Origin: Caloramator sp. E03 | Lineage (GTDB): Bacteria; Bacillota; Clostridia; Clostridiales; Caloramatoraceae | Direction: 5' to 3' | DNA: 64,000 nucleotides | Assembly: GCF_006016075.1 (NCBI RefSeq) | Contig: NZ_CP040093.1 | Span: 372,001-436,000, forward strand | Part shown: in pieces, positions 28,885 through 38,795 of the stretch | Layout of the letters: each line of letters begins with the position of its first letter | Position numbering within the stretch: the first letter of the stretch is position 1 | Translations under genes and position numbers: made by a program | Notes under the pieces: model-generated | Seen by the model: the letters and a program-made list of their open reading frames with translations, nothing else | What the model was told of the DNA's origin: nothing | Databases searched by the model: none

Positions 28885-29817
28885 CTATAATTTTTCAGCT
28901 ATCCTAAGCTTTGCACTTCTTGATCTTGGGTTTTCTAAAATCTCTTCATCCGATGGTAAAATCGGTTTTTTACTTACAATTCTTATTTCTGGTTTACTGT
29001 TGCATACACATACTGGAAAACTTGGAGGGCATGTGCATGGATTTTCTCTCTTTTTAAATACATTTTTAACTATCCTATCCTCAAGAGAATGAAAAGTTAT
29101 AATGCAAATTCTTCCTTCTTTTTTTAATACATCTATACAATCATTAACAGCATTTTCTAATATCTCTATCTCTCTATTAACTTCAATCCTTATTGCCTGA
29201 AAAGTTCTCTTTGCAGGATGTGGTCCTTCCCTTCTTGCTGAAGCAGGAATTGCTGCCTTTATTATATCTACAAGTTCAAAAGTTGTTTCTATCCTCTTCT
29301 TTTGCCTCTCTTTAACAATAAATTCAGCAATCCTTGAAGCCCATTTTTCTTCTCCATATTCTTTTATTACCTTCTCTAATTTTTCCTTCGAATATTCGTT
29401 CACTACATCCTTTGCAGAAAAACTGCTGTTACTGTTCATCCTCATATCAAGTGGTGCATCATGCATATAGCTAAACCCTCTTTCAGGTTCATCAAGCTGA
29501 TGTGATGAAACCCCTAAATCAAGCAATATCCCATCTACCTTATTAATATTAAGTTCATTTAGTATATTTTTTATATTTGAAAAGTTATCATGAACAAATA
29601 TAATATTAGAGTATTGTGAAAGTCTTTTCCTTGATGCTTCAATAGCATTAGTATCCTGATCTATACCAATTAAAGTTCCTTCGTTATTAAGGCAACTTAA
29701 AATTTCCTTTGAATGTCCTGCACCACCTAATGTGCCATCCACATATACTCCATTTTTTTTAATATTAAGACCTTCTATACATTCATTAAGTAATACAGAT
29801 TTATGCTTAAATTCCAT
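28885..29817 (-). CDS. rsmH: 16S rRNA (cytosine(1402)-N4)-methyltransferase
   Basis: RsmH (MraW) N4-methylates C1402 in the ribosomal decoding centre using SAM. The 310-aa protein has the SAM motif [30 protein letters not shown] and [14 protein letters not shown]. It also has the C-terminal [11 protein letters not shown] cysteine-rich insert ([12 protein letters not shown]) is typical of Gram-positive members. It lies 18 bases after mraZ, as in nearly all dcw clusters. The ribosome site AAGGG is eight bases before ATG. Confidence 0.97.
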   Translation of the reverse strand: MEFKHKSVLLNECIEGLNIKKNGVYVDGTLGGAGHSKEILSCLNNEGTLIGIDQDTNAIEASRKRLSQYSNIIFVHDNFSNIKNILNELNINKVDGILLDLGVSSHQLDEPERGFSYMHDAPLDMRMNSNSSFSAKDVVNEYSKEKLEKVIKEYGEEKWASRIAEFIVKERQKKRIETTFELVDIIKAAIPASARREGPHPAKRTFQAIRIEVNREIEILENAVNDCIDVLKKEGRICIITFHSLEDRIVKNVFKKRENPCTCPPSFPVCVCNSKPEIRIVSKKPILPSDEEILENPRSRSAKLRIAEKL

Positions 29818-29835
29818 ATCATCATCCCTTATAGT

Positions 29836-30270
29836 TTATATTCCTATCCCAAGGATAGACATCTTTTCTGCAATTTCTTCGTAATTTATGTTCTGCTCAT
29901 TATATTCATCCCACTTCTCTTTGCTCCATATCTCAATCCTGTTTGAAACTCCTATACTTACTATTTCCTTTATAATACCTGCATATTCAATCAGGTTTTG
30001 AGGTATAAGAGCTCTTCCCTGCTTATCCACTTCTATATCAGCAGCCCCGGAAAAGAAAAACCTTACAAAGGCTCTGGCATCCTTATTAGTTAGTGGAAGA
30101 GCTTTTAACTTCTCCTCAAGCTTTTTCCACTCATCCATTGGGTAGCAGTAAAGACATCCATCGAGGCCTTTAGTAATCACAAATGTGCTTCCAAGTTCCT
30201 CTCTGAACTTTGATGGAATTATTATTCTATTTTTACTATCAATTGCATGTTGATATTCCCCAATAAACAT
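29836..30270 (-). CDS. mraZ: Transcriptional regulator MraZ
   Basis: MraZ is a ring-forming, AbrB-like DNA-binding protein that regulates the dcw operon, which it heads. The 144-aa protein has two SpoVT/AbrB-like halves ([21 protein letters not shown] and [20 protein letters not shown]), each with the conserved D-x-x-GR/NR-I/L-P pattern. Immediately upstream are 10-bp direct repeats that fit MraZ operators, so autoregulation is likely. The ribosome site is weak (GTGGTG). Confidence 0.96.
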   Translation of the reverse strand: MFIGEYQHAIDSKNRIIIPSKFREELGSTFVITKGLDGCLYCYPMDEWKKLEEKLKALPLTNKDARAFVRFFFSGAADIEVDKQGRALIPQNLIEYAGIIKEIVSIGVSNRIEIWSKEKWDEYNEQNINYEEIAEKMSILGIGI

Positions 30271-30280
30271 TTAAAAACAC

Positions 30281-30320
30281 CACAACTTTACTCCACTTTA
30301 CTCCACTTTAAACCACTACA
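30281..30320 (-). promoter_or_regulatory. MraZ operator: 10-bp direct repeats
   Basis: Two exact units TAAAGTGGAG (minus strand; 30291-30310) are flanked by two degenerate units, TAAAGTTGTG and TGTAGTGGTT, in 10-bp phase. MraZ is known to bind short TGG-type repeats at about this spacing. Confidence 0.75.
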
Positions 30321-30550
30321 CTAAGTATTATTCTATATAAAAGTTAAAATTCCTTCTTATTTAACAAAACTTAAAATTTAATTTATTTTATAATTTATAT
30401 AAATTTTTTATTATAATTAATATAAAAACCTATATATTGCTATATCCACCGCTTTAGTTTATAATTTATTTGATATTCATAAAAATTAACTCCATAATCT
30501 CTTGTATAACATTCTTGTTAAGATATAAAAGCAGAGAAAGGAAGATATAT

Positions 30551-31648
30551 ATGAAACTTGGAATAGTGGGTTTACCAAACGTAGGTAAAAGCACGCTTTT
30601 TAATGCAATAACACAGGCTGGAGCCGAAGCTGCAAACTACCCATTTTGTACAATAGAACCTAACGTTGGAGTTGTTGCAGTACCTGACTACCGACTTGAT
30701 GAACTTGCAAAGATGTATAACCCTGAAAAATATACCCCTGCAGTTATTGAGTTTTATGATATTGCAGGTCTTGTAAAGGGAGCAAGTAAAGGTGAAGGAT
30801 TAGGAAACAAATTTCTTTCACATATAAGAGAAGTTGAAGCTGTTGTTCATGTTGTAAGGTGTTTTGAAGATCCAAATATAGTACATGTTGATGGCAGCGT
30901 AAATCCTATTAGAGATATTGAAACTATAAACCTTGAGCTTATATTCTCTGATATGGAGGTCCTTGAAAAGCGAATAGATAAAACTCGAAAATCAGCCCGT
31001 TCTGGAGATAAAAAAGCTCAAGAGGAATTAGAATTTATGGAAAGGCTATATAATCACCTTGAAAGTGGAAAACCTGCAAGAACACTACCAATGAACGATG
31101 ACGAAAGAGAACTTTTAAAACAATACTTCCTATTAACATCAAAACCTGTACTTTATGCTGCAAACATTTCAGAGGATGAGCTTCTTGAAGGATATGAAAA
31201 CAATGCTTATGTAAAAGCCGTTGAAGAGTACGCTAAAAAAGAAGGCTCAGAAGTTATTCCTATATGTGCTAAAATAGAAGAGGAAATCGCATCCCTTGAT
31301 AAAGATGAAAAGGAAGAATTTTTAAAGGATTATGGTCTTGAAGAACCAGGGCTTAACAGGCTTATTAAAGCAAGCTATAAGCTTTTAGGTCTAATAAGCT
31401 TTTTAACTGCAGGACCAAAAGAAGTCAGAGCATGGACAATTAAAAAGGGAACGAAAGCACCTCAAGCTGCAGGAAAAATACATTCAGATATGGAAAGAGG
31501 ATTTATAAGAGCAGAAGTTGTTCCTTTTGAAACTCTTATAAAGTGTGGCTCAGAAACTGCTGCAAAGGAAAAGGGGTTAATAAGATCTGAAGGAAAAGAT
31601 TATGTTATGCAGGATGGAGATGTTGTTGTATTTAGATTCAACGTTTAA
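30551..31648 (+). CDS. ychF: Redox-regulated ATPase YchF
   Basis: YchF (OLA1) is an Obg-related P-loop protein that binds ATP and associates with ribosomes. The 365-aa protein has [14 protein letters not shown], the switch DIAGLVKGASKGEGLGNKFL and an N[I/M]SE-type base-specificity motif (AANISED). The C-terminal TGS domain holds the conserved FLTAGPKEVRAWTI. The start at ATG 30551 follows AAAGGAAG; a longer frame adds 27 unlikely residues. It is divergent from mraZ and convergent with asnB. Confidence 0.96.
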   Translation: MKLGIVGLPNVGKSTLFNAITQAGAEAANYPFCTIEPNVGVVAVPDYRLDELAKMYNPEKYTPAVIEFYDIAGLVKGASKGEGLGNKFLSHIREVEAVVHVVRCFEDPNIVHVDGSVNPIRDIETINLELIFSDMEVLEKRIDKTRKSARSGDKKAQEELEFMERLYNHLESGKPARTLPMNDDERELLKQYFLLTSKPVLYAANISEDELLEGYENNAYVKAVEEYAKKEGSEVIPICAKIEEEIASLDKDEKEEFLKDYGLEEPGLNRLIKASYKLLGLISFLTAGPKEVRAWTIKKGTKAPQAAGKIHSDMERGFIRAEVVPFETLIKCGSETAAKEKGLIRSEGKDYVMQDGDVVVFRFNV

Positions 31649-31651
31649 CAT

Positions 31652-31690
31652 AAAAAGCCACTAAAAGCTCAAAGCTTTTAGTGGCTTTTT
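31652..31690. terminator. Bidirectional terminator, ychF / asnB
   Basis: A perfect 18-bp stem (31652-31669 with 31673-31690), three-base loop, A5/T5 ends. It lies between convergent genes. Confidence 0.95.
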
Positions 31691-31701
31691 ATTAACATCT
31701 T

Positions 31702-33540
31702 TTAAATAACTATATCTATATTATACTCCTCAAGCCACTTATTAACTTGATATATATATGCAAGGGTTTGCGGCCCACTCATAAGTTGACCAAACCAATT
31801 ACAATTTATATTTTCTGCTCTTTTATCAACCGTTTCAATTAAAAAGTCTCTATTTATTATTTGATTTATAGGTGCATTTTTATCATCAATAATCTCCTTT
31901 ACTTTTTTACAAATTAAATCTGTATATTTGGGGTTATGTGTTTTCGGATAAGGTGATTTTTTTCTATCTATTATTTCATCTGGGAGAATACCTCGAAGTG
32001 CCATCCTTAATATACCCTTTTCCCTTCCATCATAAAACTTATATTTTGGTGGAATGTTATATGCATATTCTACTAACCTGTAATCTGCAAAAGGAACTCT
32101 AACCTCAAGGCTATTTGACATACTCATTCTATCTTTTCTATTTAAAAGAGTAATCATAAACCATTTAATGTTTAAATAAAACTTCTCTCTTATTTTTCTT
32201 GTAAATTCATCGTCTTCTTCTAGATAATCAACCTGTTTTATTGTATTTTCGTAGTTATATTTAATTTTTCCTTCAATATCAAAATTAATTGCAGGATTTA
32301 AAATTGCCCTTCTAATTTCAATAGATTTAAGCCAAGGGAAACCTTTATAATTTATATCATCCTGTTTTAAATACCAAGGGTATCCTCCAAAAACTTCATC
32401 TGCACATTCTCCAGATAAGGCAACTGTTGCATTCTTCCTTATTTCCTTGCAAAACAAATAAAGTGATGAATCTATATCTGCCATCCCTGGCAAATCATTT
32501 GCCAAAACAGCCTTATCTAAATAATCAATAAGCTTCTCCTGTGTTATTACAATATTTCTGTGTAAGCTTCCTATTGAATCTACCATCATTTTAATATATG
32601 GCTTATCTGAGTTGGGAATAAATTCATTAGTTTTAAAGAACTTTTCATTGCCTTCATAATCTATCGAAAATGTTTCAAGAACTGTTCCTTTGTTTTTAAA
32701 AAACTCTCCTGCAACAGCTGAAATTATACTTGAATCCAAACCTCCTGAAAGAAATGTGCAAACCTTTACGTCTGCAGAAAGTTGCCTATTTATAGCATCT
32801 AAAACAAGTTGCCTAACATTGTCTACACACTCATTGAATGTTTGGTTGTTTTTATATGCTTTTGGTTTCCAATATTCTTTTATATTAAAACCATTCTTTG
32901 AAAAGGTTAAACAATGTGCTGGTGGAACTTCCTTTATCCCTTTTAATATACCATTTTCAAGTGACCTTGAAGGCCCAAGTGCAAATAAAGTTTCTATGCC
33001 ATCTTTATCTAAAACAGCCTTAATTTTAGAATGTTGAAGTAAACTTTTTATTTCAGAGGCAAAAATAATTTCACCATCATTTAAAACATAAAATAAAGGC
33101 TTTACTCCCAAATGGTCCCTTGCCATAAAAAGAGTTTTTTTAGTTTCATCCCATACAGCAAAGGCAAATATTCCATTTAAATGCAAAACACAATCTTCTT
33201 TATAGTGTATAAATGTTGTCAACAGCACCTCTGTATCTGAATAGGATTTAAATGTGTATCCTAGATTTATTAGCTCCTTCCTTAATTCCTCTGTGTTATA
33301 AAGTTCTCCGTTATACACAATAACATATTTATTTCCGCCATATTCTTTAATCATTGGCTGATGCCCTCCTGCAGGGTCAACAACAACAAGCCTTCTATGT
33401 CCTAAAAGTATTTCTTCACCACTATAATATCCTTCTTCATCAGGCCCTCTTTTTGAAAGTACCTTAGTCATATTTTTAATGTCTTTAAATCTGTTTTTTA
33501 TATTCTCATTATAATTTATCCAACCTGCTATACCACACAA
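31702..33540 (-). CDS. asnB: Asparagine synthetase (glutamine-hydrolysing)
   Basis: AsnB makes asparagine from aspartate, glutamine and ATP. The start is TTG 33540, preceded by GGGAGG at six bases. It gives a 612-aa protein starting Met-CGIAGW, so the nucleophile Cys2 is exposed after Met removal, as class II amidotransferases need. The longest frame would bury it behind 19 residues. The glutaminase domain occupies about 2-200 and the synthetase has the PP-loop SGGLDSS. It lies downstream of the YgjP gene with a hairpin in between. Confidence 0.95.
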   Translation of the reverse strand: MCGIAGWINYNENIKNRFKDIKNMTKVLSKRGPDEEGYYSGEEILLGHRRLVVVDPAGGHQPMIKEYGGNKYVIVYNGELYNTEELRKELINLGYTFKSYSDTEVLLTTFIHYKEDCVLHLNGIFAFAVWDETKKTLFMARDHLGVKPLFYVLNDGEIIFASEIKSLLQHSKIKAVLDKDGIETLFALGPSRSLENGILKGIKEVPPAHCLTFSKNGFNIKEYWKPKAYKNNQTFNECVDNVRQLVLDAINRQLSADVKVCTFLSGGLDSSIISAVAGEFFKNKGTVLETFSIDYEGNEKFFKTNEFIPNSDKPYIKMMVDSIGSLHRNIVITQEKLIDYLDKAVLANDLPGMADIDSSLYLFCKEIRKNATVALSGECADEVFGGYPWYLKQDDINYKGFPWLKSIEIRRAILNPAINFDIEGKIKYNYENTIKQVDYLEEDDEFTRKIREKFYLNIKWFMITLLNRKDRMSMSNSLEVRVPFADYRLVEYAYNIPPKYKFYDGREKGILRMALRGILPDEIIDRKKSPYPKTHNPKYTDLICKKVKEIIDDKNAPINQIINRDFLIETVDKRAENINCNWFGQLMSGPQTLAYIYQVNKWLEEYNIDIVI

Positions 33541-33637
33541 AGCTATACCTCCCTTAATTATTTCGAAGTATTTGTTAAAGAAAAATATTTTTACCAATAC
33601 TTTTTCCCCTGACTATTCTTCAATAAACTATAATATG

Positions 33638-33665
33638 AAGGGAGGCACCAATTAGCGCCTCCCTT
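33638..33665. terminator. Hairpin between YgjP-like gene and asnB
   Basis: AAGGGAGGC (33638-33646) pairs with GCCTCCCTT (33657-33665). It is GC-rich, but the T-run is poor on the minus strand, so it may be a partial terminator. Confidence 0.6.
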
Positions 33666-33684
33666 TACATAAATTTAAAATTTA

Positions 33685-34398
33685 TTATAAATCCATCCTA
33701 ACACCATACTTTTTAAGATAGTCAATTCTTTTTTTATAATCTGGCAATATTGAGCTGACTAAATTCCAAAAATCCTTTGAATGGTTTTTGTGATAAAGAT
33801 GACACATCTCATGAACTACAATATAGTCAAAGGCATCTGATCTTGCCATACTGCATCTGTAGTTAAACAAAAGCTCATCCCTATAGGTGCAGCTTGCCCA
33901 TCTTTTTTTCTGCTCCTTTACCCTAATGCCTGTTGGAGTTTTGTTAAAATACCTTTGAAAATATTCTACTTTTTCCTTTGCCTTTTCTAATGTCTTCTCC
34001 CTGTACCACATTTCCATAGCCTTTTTAATAATATCACCATCTTTACTTTTTACCGTAACATAAAATTTACCGTTTAAAAGCTTTACAATAGGCTTTCTAA
34101 CTTTTTCATCTATTACAATCTCAAGGGGGTAATTCCTTCCCAAATACATAAAGGACTCACCATTTACATATTCCCTTTTTATTGGCCTATTTTCCACATC
34201 ATTTAGTAAAAATAGCTTCTTTACAATCCAGTCCGCCTTCTTTTTTACTATTTCTATAATCTTTTCATCTTCTACCCCTAAAGGTGCCTTAACGATTACT
34301 ATATCTGGTGCCTTAACAGATATTTCAACTGTTTTGCGTTTTTTATACTCTAAATTAAATTCTATTGTCCTTGTCCCATACTGAAATTTAAGCTTCAT
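33685..34398 (-). CDS. YgjP-like M48-type metallopeptidase (DUF45)
   Basis: The 237-aa protein belongs to the YgjP/DUF45 zinc peptidase family. The HExxH motif (VVHEMCHLYHKNHSKDFW, with the third ligand further on) lies in the C-terminal quarter, after the conserved KKRWASCTYRDELLFNYR. Family members are repeatedly encoded beside hsdR, and here the gene follows hsdR by nine bases in the same direction. Its role is unsettled; it may process or regulate the restriction complex. It has no signal peptide. Confidence 0.9.
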   Translation of the reverse strand: MKLKFQYGTRTIEFNLEYKKRKTVEISVKAPDIVIVKAPLGVEDEKIIEIVKKKADWIVKKLFLLNDVENRPIKREYVNGESFMYLGRNYPLEIVIDEKVRKPIVKLLNGKFYVTVKSKDGDIIKKAMEMWYREKTLEKAKEKVEYFQRYFNKTPTGIRVKEQKKRWASCTYRDELLFNYRCSMARSDAFDYIVVHEMCHLYHKNHSKDFWNLVSSILPDYKKRIDYLKKYGVRMDL

Positions 34399-34407
34399 AT
34401 AATCCCT

Positions 34408-37400
34408 CTATTCCTTTGCAGCATAATGGATCTTTGCCAAGTTTAGAAGTTCTACTGTTAGTTTATCAATTTTGTCCCTTCCAAGTGTCTTAAAGTATCT
34501 CTTTATTAAATACATTCTTATACTTCTTTGCACATCATTTGTTTTAGTTGGATTAGTTGCCCAATCGATTGGAGTGTCCTTTAATATTTCATCAACTTCC
34601 TTTGTAATATTTTTAACGGTATCCTCTGTATCTGCTGCTATATAAACAGCTATTTCCTCTTTTACCACATCTATATCCTCATCTAAAACAATCTTTTTAA
34701 TTGTTTGATATAGAGCATACTGCTTTTTGCTAAGTCCTATCTTTTCTGCCTCACTCTCAAGCCCTTTCTTAACTTCCTTTTCAATAAACTCCTCAAGCTT
34801 CTTCTTTCTATCTATCCAGCTATTTTCTGTTTCATCAAGTATCTTTTGAAGCTTTTCAAGAAGGCTTGTGTAGTAAACAGGGTTTTCATCCATTTTAACA
34901 TTAACTACATGCCTTACTGCGTGTTCCATAGCTGATGCCTTTGCCTCATCAGAATTTAATGTTTCTACCTTGTTTTTAAAATCCTCTTCAAACAATGTAA
35001 TTGGTTTTATCCACTGCACTACTCCCTTTGATTTTAAATGTTCCTCAATAATTTTTCTAACCTTTTCACCACAATCGGATATATCTAAATTCTTTGAAGG
35101 TTCATATTTTGCCTTGCAGGCAGCCCTTATATATGAAAGCCATTTTAAATCGTTTAATATATCATTCCCTACATGAAGTGGAAGTAGTGCCTCTACATAG
35201 GATGAAAACTTTTTATAGGCTATTTCAAACTCTGCCCTCTTATCCTCCATCTTTAGAGCATTTACAAGTTCATCAAGATTGTTTTTATCTATTCCCCTAA
35301 ACATTCTAATTATCGCTTCTCTTACCGATAGCATTTCTTTATATATTTCATCCATAGAATACATAGGTGTTCCAAGGTCTTCTTTATCAAATATAGCAAG
35401 TGCCTCTTCTAAGAAATTTGTAATTCCATAGTAATCAACTACATAACCACACTGTTTTGTTATTGTTACTTTTTCTATCTTACCTTCTTCAATTTCCCTT
35501 TCAACTTCCCTTACGCTTGTTCTGTTTACCCTTGCAATAGCTTGAAGAAGGTTGTGCTCCTTTAGAGGTCTATCTAAATACATAACCTGCTCAATTGGTG
35601 CATCAAATCCTGTTAAGAGCATGTCCTTTACAATAATAAAGCAAAGCTTATCCTTTTCAACAGGCTTTTTAAACCTTTTTATAATCTCATCCTGCTGCTG
35701 TTTTGTTGTAAAATGTTCCTTTAGGTGTGGAGGGTCATTTAAGCTTCCTGAAAATATAACCCTTGCCTCATAGCCTTCCCCTAAAATATCCTTCATGTAT
35801 TTATTTAGTGCATTATAATACTTAACACAGGCTTCTCTGCTGATACATACAATCTGTGCCTTAAATCCATTAGGAAGCACATTTTCTTTATAGTGGTATA
35901 ATATATCCTTTGCTATATCTTCTATTCTTGATTCTGCTTCAATTATAGCTCTTTTATTTGCATACTTTTGCTTAATTGCTTCCTTTTCTTCATCTGTTTT
36001 GTCCTCAAAGGCTTCGCAGAAAATATCCTCTAAGCTGTCTCCCTTTATTTGAAGTTCATTTTTTCTGCCTTCATAGACTATTTTTACAGTTGCACCATCA
36101 TCAACAGCCTGCTGAATTGAATATTTATCAATATATCCACCAAATGTCCTTGGTGTTGATTTATCCTCTTTATCTATTGGTGTTCCTGTAAAGCCAATAA
36201 ACACAGCATTAGGAAGTGCCTTCCTTAAATTTGCTGCAGTATCTTTATATTGGCTTCTGTGTGCCTCATCTGCAAGGACTATCACATTGGATTTATTGGT
36301 TAAAACCTCGTATTCCTTTATAAACTTCCTTGTATTTTTTACACCACCTTCAATTACTTCCCTTTCCTCTGTTTCATTTTCAAACTTTTGTATAGTTGTC
36401 ATAATAATCTGCGGCTGTGCCTTTGATAGAAGTTCCTTCATCTGTGAAATTGTTTCTGCTCTAACTGGGGTTGTTGTTTTAGATAGTGTTCTTACAAAGG
36501 TGTTGTAAATCTGCTTGTCTAAATCTATTCTATCTGTTACAACAACTATTGTCGAATCTTTTAGTTCATCTATTCTTCTAATCTTTCTTGCTAAAAACAC
36601 CATAGTTAAGGATTTGCCTGAACCTTGTGTATGCCATATAACTCCACCCCTTTGGAGTTTATCCCTTCCATTTAGTATTCTATCTATTGCCTTATTTACT
36701 GCTCTAAACTGCTGGTATCTGCACACCTTTTTTATTGTTGTTCCACCTTCTGTTTCAAATAAAACAAAGTTTCTCATTAAATCAAGAAGGTTTTTCTTTT
36801 CTAAAACTCCCTGAAGTAGTATGTTTTGTCCAAAGTTTTCTAGACCTTCAATCTCACTTTTTTGAAATGGATATGGGTCCTTCCATTCAAGATAGTGGTC
36901 ATATTTTGAACTTATTGTTCCAATATATCCATGGTATTTGTTTAAAATCATTGTAAAGAAGTTTATATAAAAAAGCTTTGGGTTTCCTTCTCCAAGGGAT
37001 ATATCCCTCTCATTCATGTATCTTCTTAGCTGCTCATAGGCTTCCTTTTTACCTATATTTTCATTACTGTTCTTTTCTAAAAACGGTGATTTACATTCAA
37101 TAACAACTACAGGTATTCCATTGATAAATACTACTATATCGGGTATTATCTTGCCGCCTGAAAGGGTTTGTACTTCAAACTGCCTTGTTACTAAAAAATC
37201 GTTGTTTTCAATATTTTCAAAGTCTATAAAATGAACTGTGTGAAACTTCTTTTTTCCACTCCCATCTAAGTCCTGCTCCACTGCAAAATTTAGTTCAACA
37301 AGTACATTATATATTTTTTCGTTTATTTCAAGAAGGGATGTGCCTAATGTATTGGCATTGGTAATGTATCTTACAGCTTTGTTTATGCTGTTTTCATCCA

Positions 37401-37587
37401 TCCAAGGATTTAATCTCTTAAGTGCCTTTTTTAGTCTATTTATTAAAACAGCATCAGAAAGGGACTCCCTTTCTCCATTCATTACTGATAGTTTATCTCC
37501 CTCTATAAACTCATAACCTAATTTTTCTTTTATATACCTTATGGCAGGTAGCTCCACAAGGCTTTCTTCATTTCCTAAATAGGACAT
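34408..37587 (-). CDS. hsdR: Type I restriction enzyme, R (motor/nuclease) subunit
   Basis: HsdR supplies ATP-driven DNA translocation and cleavage in the HsdR2M2S complex. The 1059-aa protein has an N-terminal PD-(D/E)xK nuclease (PDIVVFINGIPVVVIECKSP, about 146-165). A superfamily 2 helicase follows with Walker A TQGSGKS, DEAH (LADEAHRSQY) and FTGTPI. Motif VI is seen in LLQAIARVNRT, and a C-terminal assembly helical region closes the protein. It is intact. It is separated from hsdM-hsdS by an Rpn-type nuclease gene. The ribosome site GGGAGGGGG precedes ATG. Confidence 0.96.
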   Translation of the reverse strand: MSYLGNEESLVELPAIRYIKEKLGYEFIEGDKLSVMNGERESLSDAVLINRLKKALKRLNPWMDENSINKAVRYITNANTLGTSLLEINEKIYNVLVELNFAVEQDLDGSGKKKFHTVHFIDFENIENNDFLVTRQFEVQTLSGGKIIPDIVVFINGIPVVVIECKSPFLEKNSNENIGKKEAYEQLRRYMNERDISLGEGNPKLFYINFFTMILNKYHGYIGTISSKYDHYLEWKDPYPFQKSEIEGLENFGQNILLQGVLEKKNLLDLMRNFVLFETEGGTTIKKVCRYQQFRAVNKAIDRILNGRDKLQRGGVIWHTQGSGKSLTMVFLARKIRRIDELKDSTIVVVTDRIDLDKQIYNTFVRTLSKTTTPVRAETISQMKELLSKAQPQIIMTTIQKFENETEEREVIEGGVKNTRKFIKEYEVLTNKSNVIVLADEAHRSQYKDTAANLRKALPNAVFIGFTGTPIDKEDKSTPRTFGGYIDKYSIQQAVDDGATVKIVYEGRKNELQIKGDSLEDIFCEAFEDKTDEEKEAIKQKYANKRAIIEAESRIEDIAKDILYHYKENVLPNGFKAQIVCISREACVKYYNALNKYMKDILGEGYEARVIFSGSLNDPPHLKEHFTTKQQQDEIIKRFKKPVEKDKLCFIIVKDMLLTGFDAPIEQVMYLDRPLKEHNLLQAIARVNRTSVREVEREIEEGKIEKVTITKQCGYVVDYYGITNFLEEALAIFDKEDLGTPMYSMDEIYKEMLSVREAIIRMFRGIDKNNLDELVNALKMEDKRAEFEIAYKKFSSYVEALLPLHVGNDILNDLKWLSYIRAACKAKYEPSKNLDISDCGEKVRKIIEEHLKSKGVVQWIKPITLFEEDFKNKVETLNSDEAKASAMEHAVRHVVNVKMDENPVYYTSLLEKLQKILDETENSWIDRKKKLEEFIEKEVKKGLESEAEKIGLSKKQYALYQTIKKIVLDEDIDVVKEEIAVYIAADTEDTVKNITKEVDEILKDTPIDWATNPTKTNDVQRSIRMYLIKRYFKTLGRDKIDKLTVELLNLAKIHYAAKE

Positions 37588-37642
37588 TTAACCCCCTCCC
37601 AACAGAAATATATTTTATATATCCTTGAATACTATAAATACA

Positions 37643-37672
37643 GGACAGATATTCTAAAATAAATATCTGTCC
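37643..37672. repeat. Perfect inverted repeat between hsdR and Rpn gene
   Basis: GGACAGATATT (37643-37653) and AATATCTGTCC (37662-37672) form an 11-bp perfect hairpin with no T-run. ATACTAT occurs on both sides. It could be a terminator, an operator or an insertion footprint. Confidence 0.5.
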
Positions 37673-37687
37673 ATACTATTATAAAAT

Positions 37688-38704
37688 TTATTTTAAATAT
37701 TTCTCTATCTCATCTAAACTTTTCATATCTAATATATTTTCAACTATAATTTCTAATGTAGCAACATCTAACTCTTGTAATTTATGTTTTAAATCATTTG
37801 ATATAATTCCAAATTTTTTTGTTAATAACTTTATTGCCGTTTTTGAAAGTGCTATAGTTTCCCCTTTTTCTATTCCTTTTTCTATTCCCTTTTCTATTCC
37901 CTTTTCAATCCCTTCTTGTCTAAATATATCTGCCAATGTCATAGCATACTCACTCCCTTCTGTAAAAATTTTCTCTATATCCTTTGTTATTTCCTGAAAA
38001 TCGCTTTCTGTTATTTGTTGATATGAATTAAATATATATCTCATATATGTCTCAAAATATTGTAGCCCTGTTTGTTTATCCTCAAGTTCTACTAAGTACC
38101 TTGCTGCATTTAATATTGTTTTTTTCATCTTACTTGTATCATCTGAAAATATATCTTTTAATATTGATAGCATTATTCTTAACTGTACTTGCCCCTTTAT
38201 ATCCTCATCTTTATATCTTGATATGTCATACAAAAGATATTCAAAATTTGGTATATATCTTTTTATTTCTTCAGTAAGCTCATCATATCCTTCTATTATT
38301 GTTCCTAAATTATTTCTTATACTCCATTTTTCACTTCCGTGGTATACCACAAGGGGAATTATTACTGGTAATTTACCTAATCCCTCCTTCTTTATATTCA
38401 TCTCCCATATCTCTACTATATATTTTAATAGCTGCAGGGCTGTTTGTTTACTTACATAGCTTTTGTGTTCAAATAGAAAATATATATATCCTTCTCTTTT
38501 ATTTATATTTACCTTAAATAACATATCTGAGTATACTTCCTGTAGCCTTTCGTTTATAAAGCTGTCCTTTTGTAGCACCAATGTCTCTAAATCTATTAAT
38601 TTTACTATTTCCTGCGGCAGATAGTTTATTATAAAATCCTTTGCTATTTCTATATTAGAAAATGTTTCCTTAAAAAATTTATCATGTGGATTCTGTATTT
38701 TCAT
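37688..38704 (-). CDS. Rpn family recombination-promoting nuclease (PF04754-type)
   Basis: The 338-aa protein has the N-terminal NPHDKFFKETFS and the central YIYFLFEHKSY. The latter looks like the catalytic E-x-K part of a PD-(D/E)xK nuclease. Both match the Rpn/'transposase_31' family, known from E. coli RpnA to cleave DNA and promote RecA-independent recombination. A four-fold GIEK repeat (about residues 265-280) is encoded by an exact-phase 12-bp tandem repeat. It lies between hsdS and hsdR with its own ribosome site. No terminal repeats of a transposon are evident. Confidence 0.88.
   Translation of the reverse strand: MKIQNPHDKFFKETFSNIEIAKDFIINYLPQEIVKLIDLETLVLQKDSFINERLQEVYSDMLFKVNINKREGYIYFLFEHKSYVSKQTALQLLKYIVEIWEMNIKKEGLGKLPVIIPLVVYHGSEKWSIRNNLGTIIEGYDELTEEIKRYIPNFEYLLYDISRYKDEDIKGQVQLRIMLSILKDIFSDDTSKMKKTILNAARYLVELEDKQTGLQYFETYMRYIFNSYQQITESDFQEITKDIEKIFTEGSEYAMTLADIFRQEGIEKGIEKGIEKGIEKGETIALSKTAIKLLTKKFGIISNDLKHKLQELDVATLEIIVENILDMKSLDEIEKYLK
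37865..37912 (-). repeat. 12-bp tandem repeat, four units, in frame
   Basis: Four consecutive 12-base units of the form GGAATAGAAAA(A/G) encode Gly-Ile-Glu-Lys in the Rpn-type gene. The first unit has GGGATT in place of GGAATA. Confidence 0.85.
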
Positions 38705-38795
38705 CTATTTCACCTACTAAACTTTTTCTTATTATTAATACTATTATGTTTTTTATATAATTTCAATTTTAAATTATATATGATATGGCTATCCT

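Noticed and set aside
33541-33597. Nineteen-residue N-terminal extension of AsnB
   Set aside because: It would cover the catalytic Cys2; TTG 33540 has a strong ribosome site.
37688-38704. Rpn-type gene as an insertion sequence
   Set aside because: The older family name is 'transposase', but no terminal inverted repeats bound the gene and the family is now seen as a recombination-promoting nuclease.
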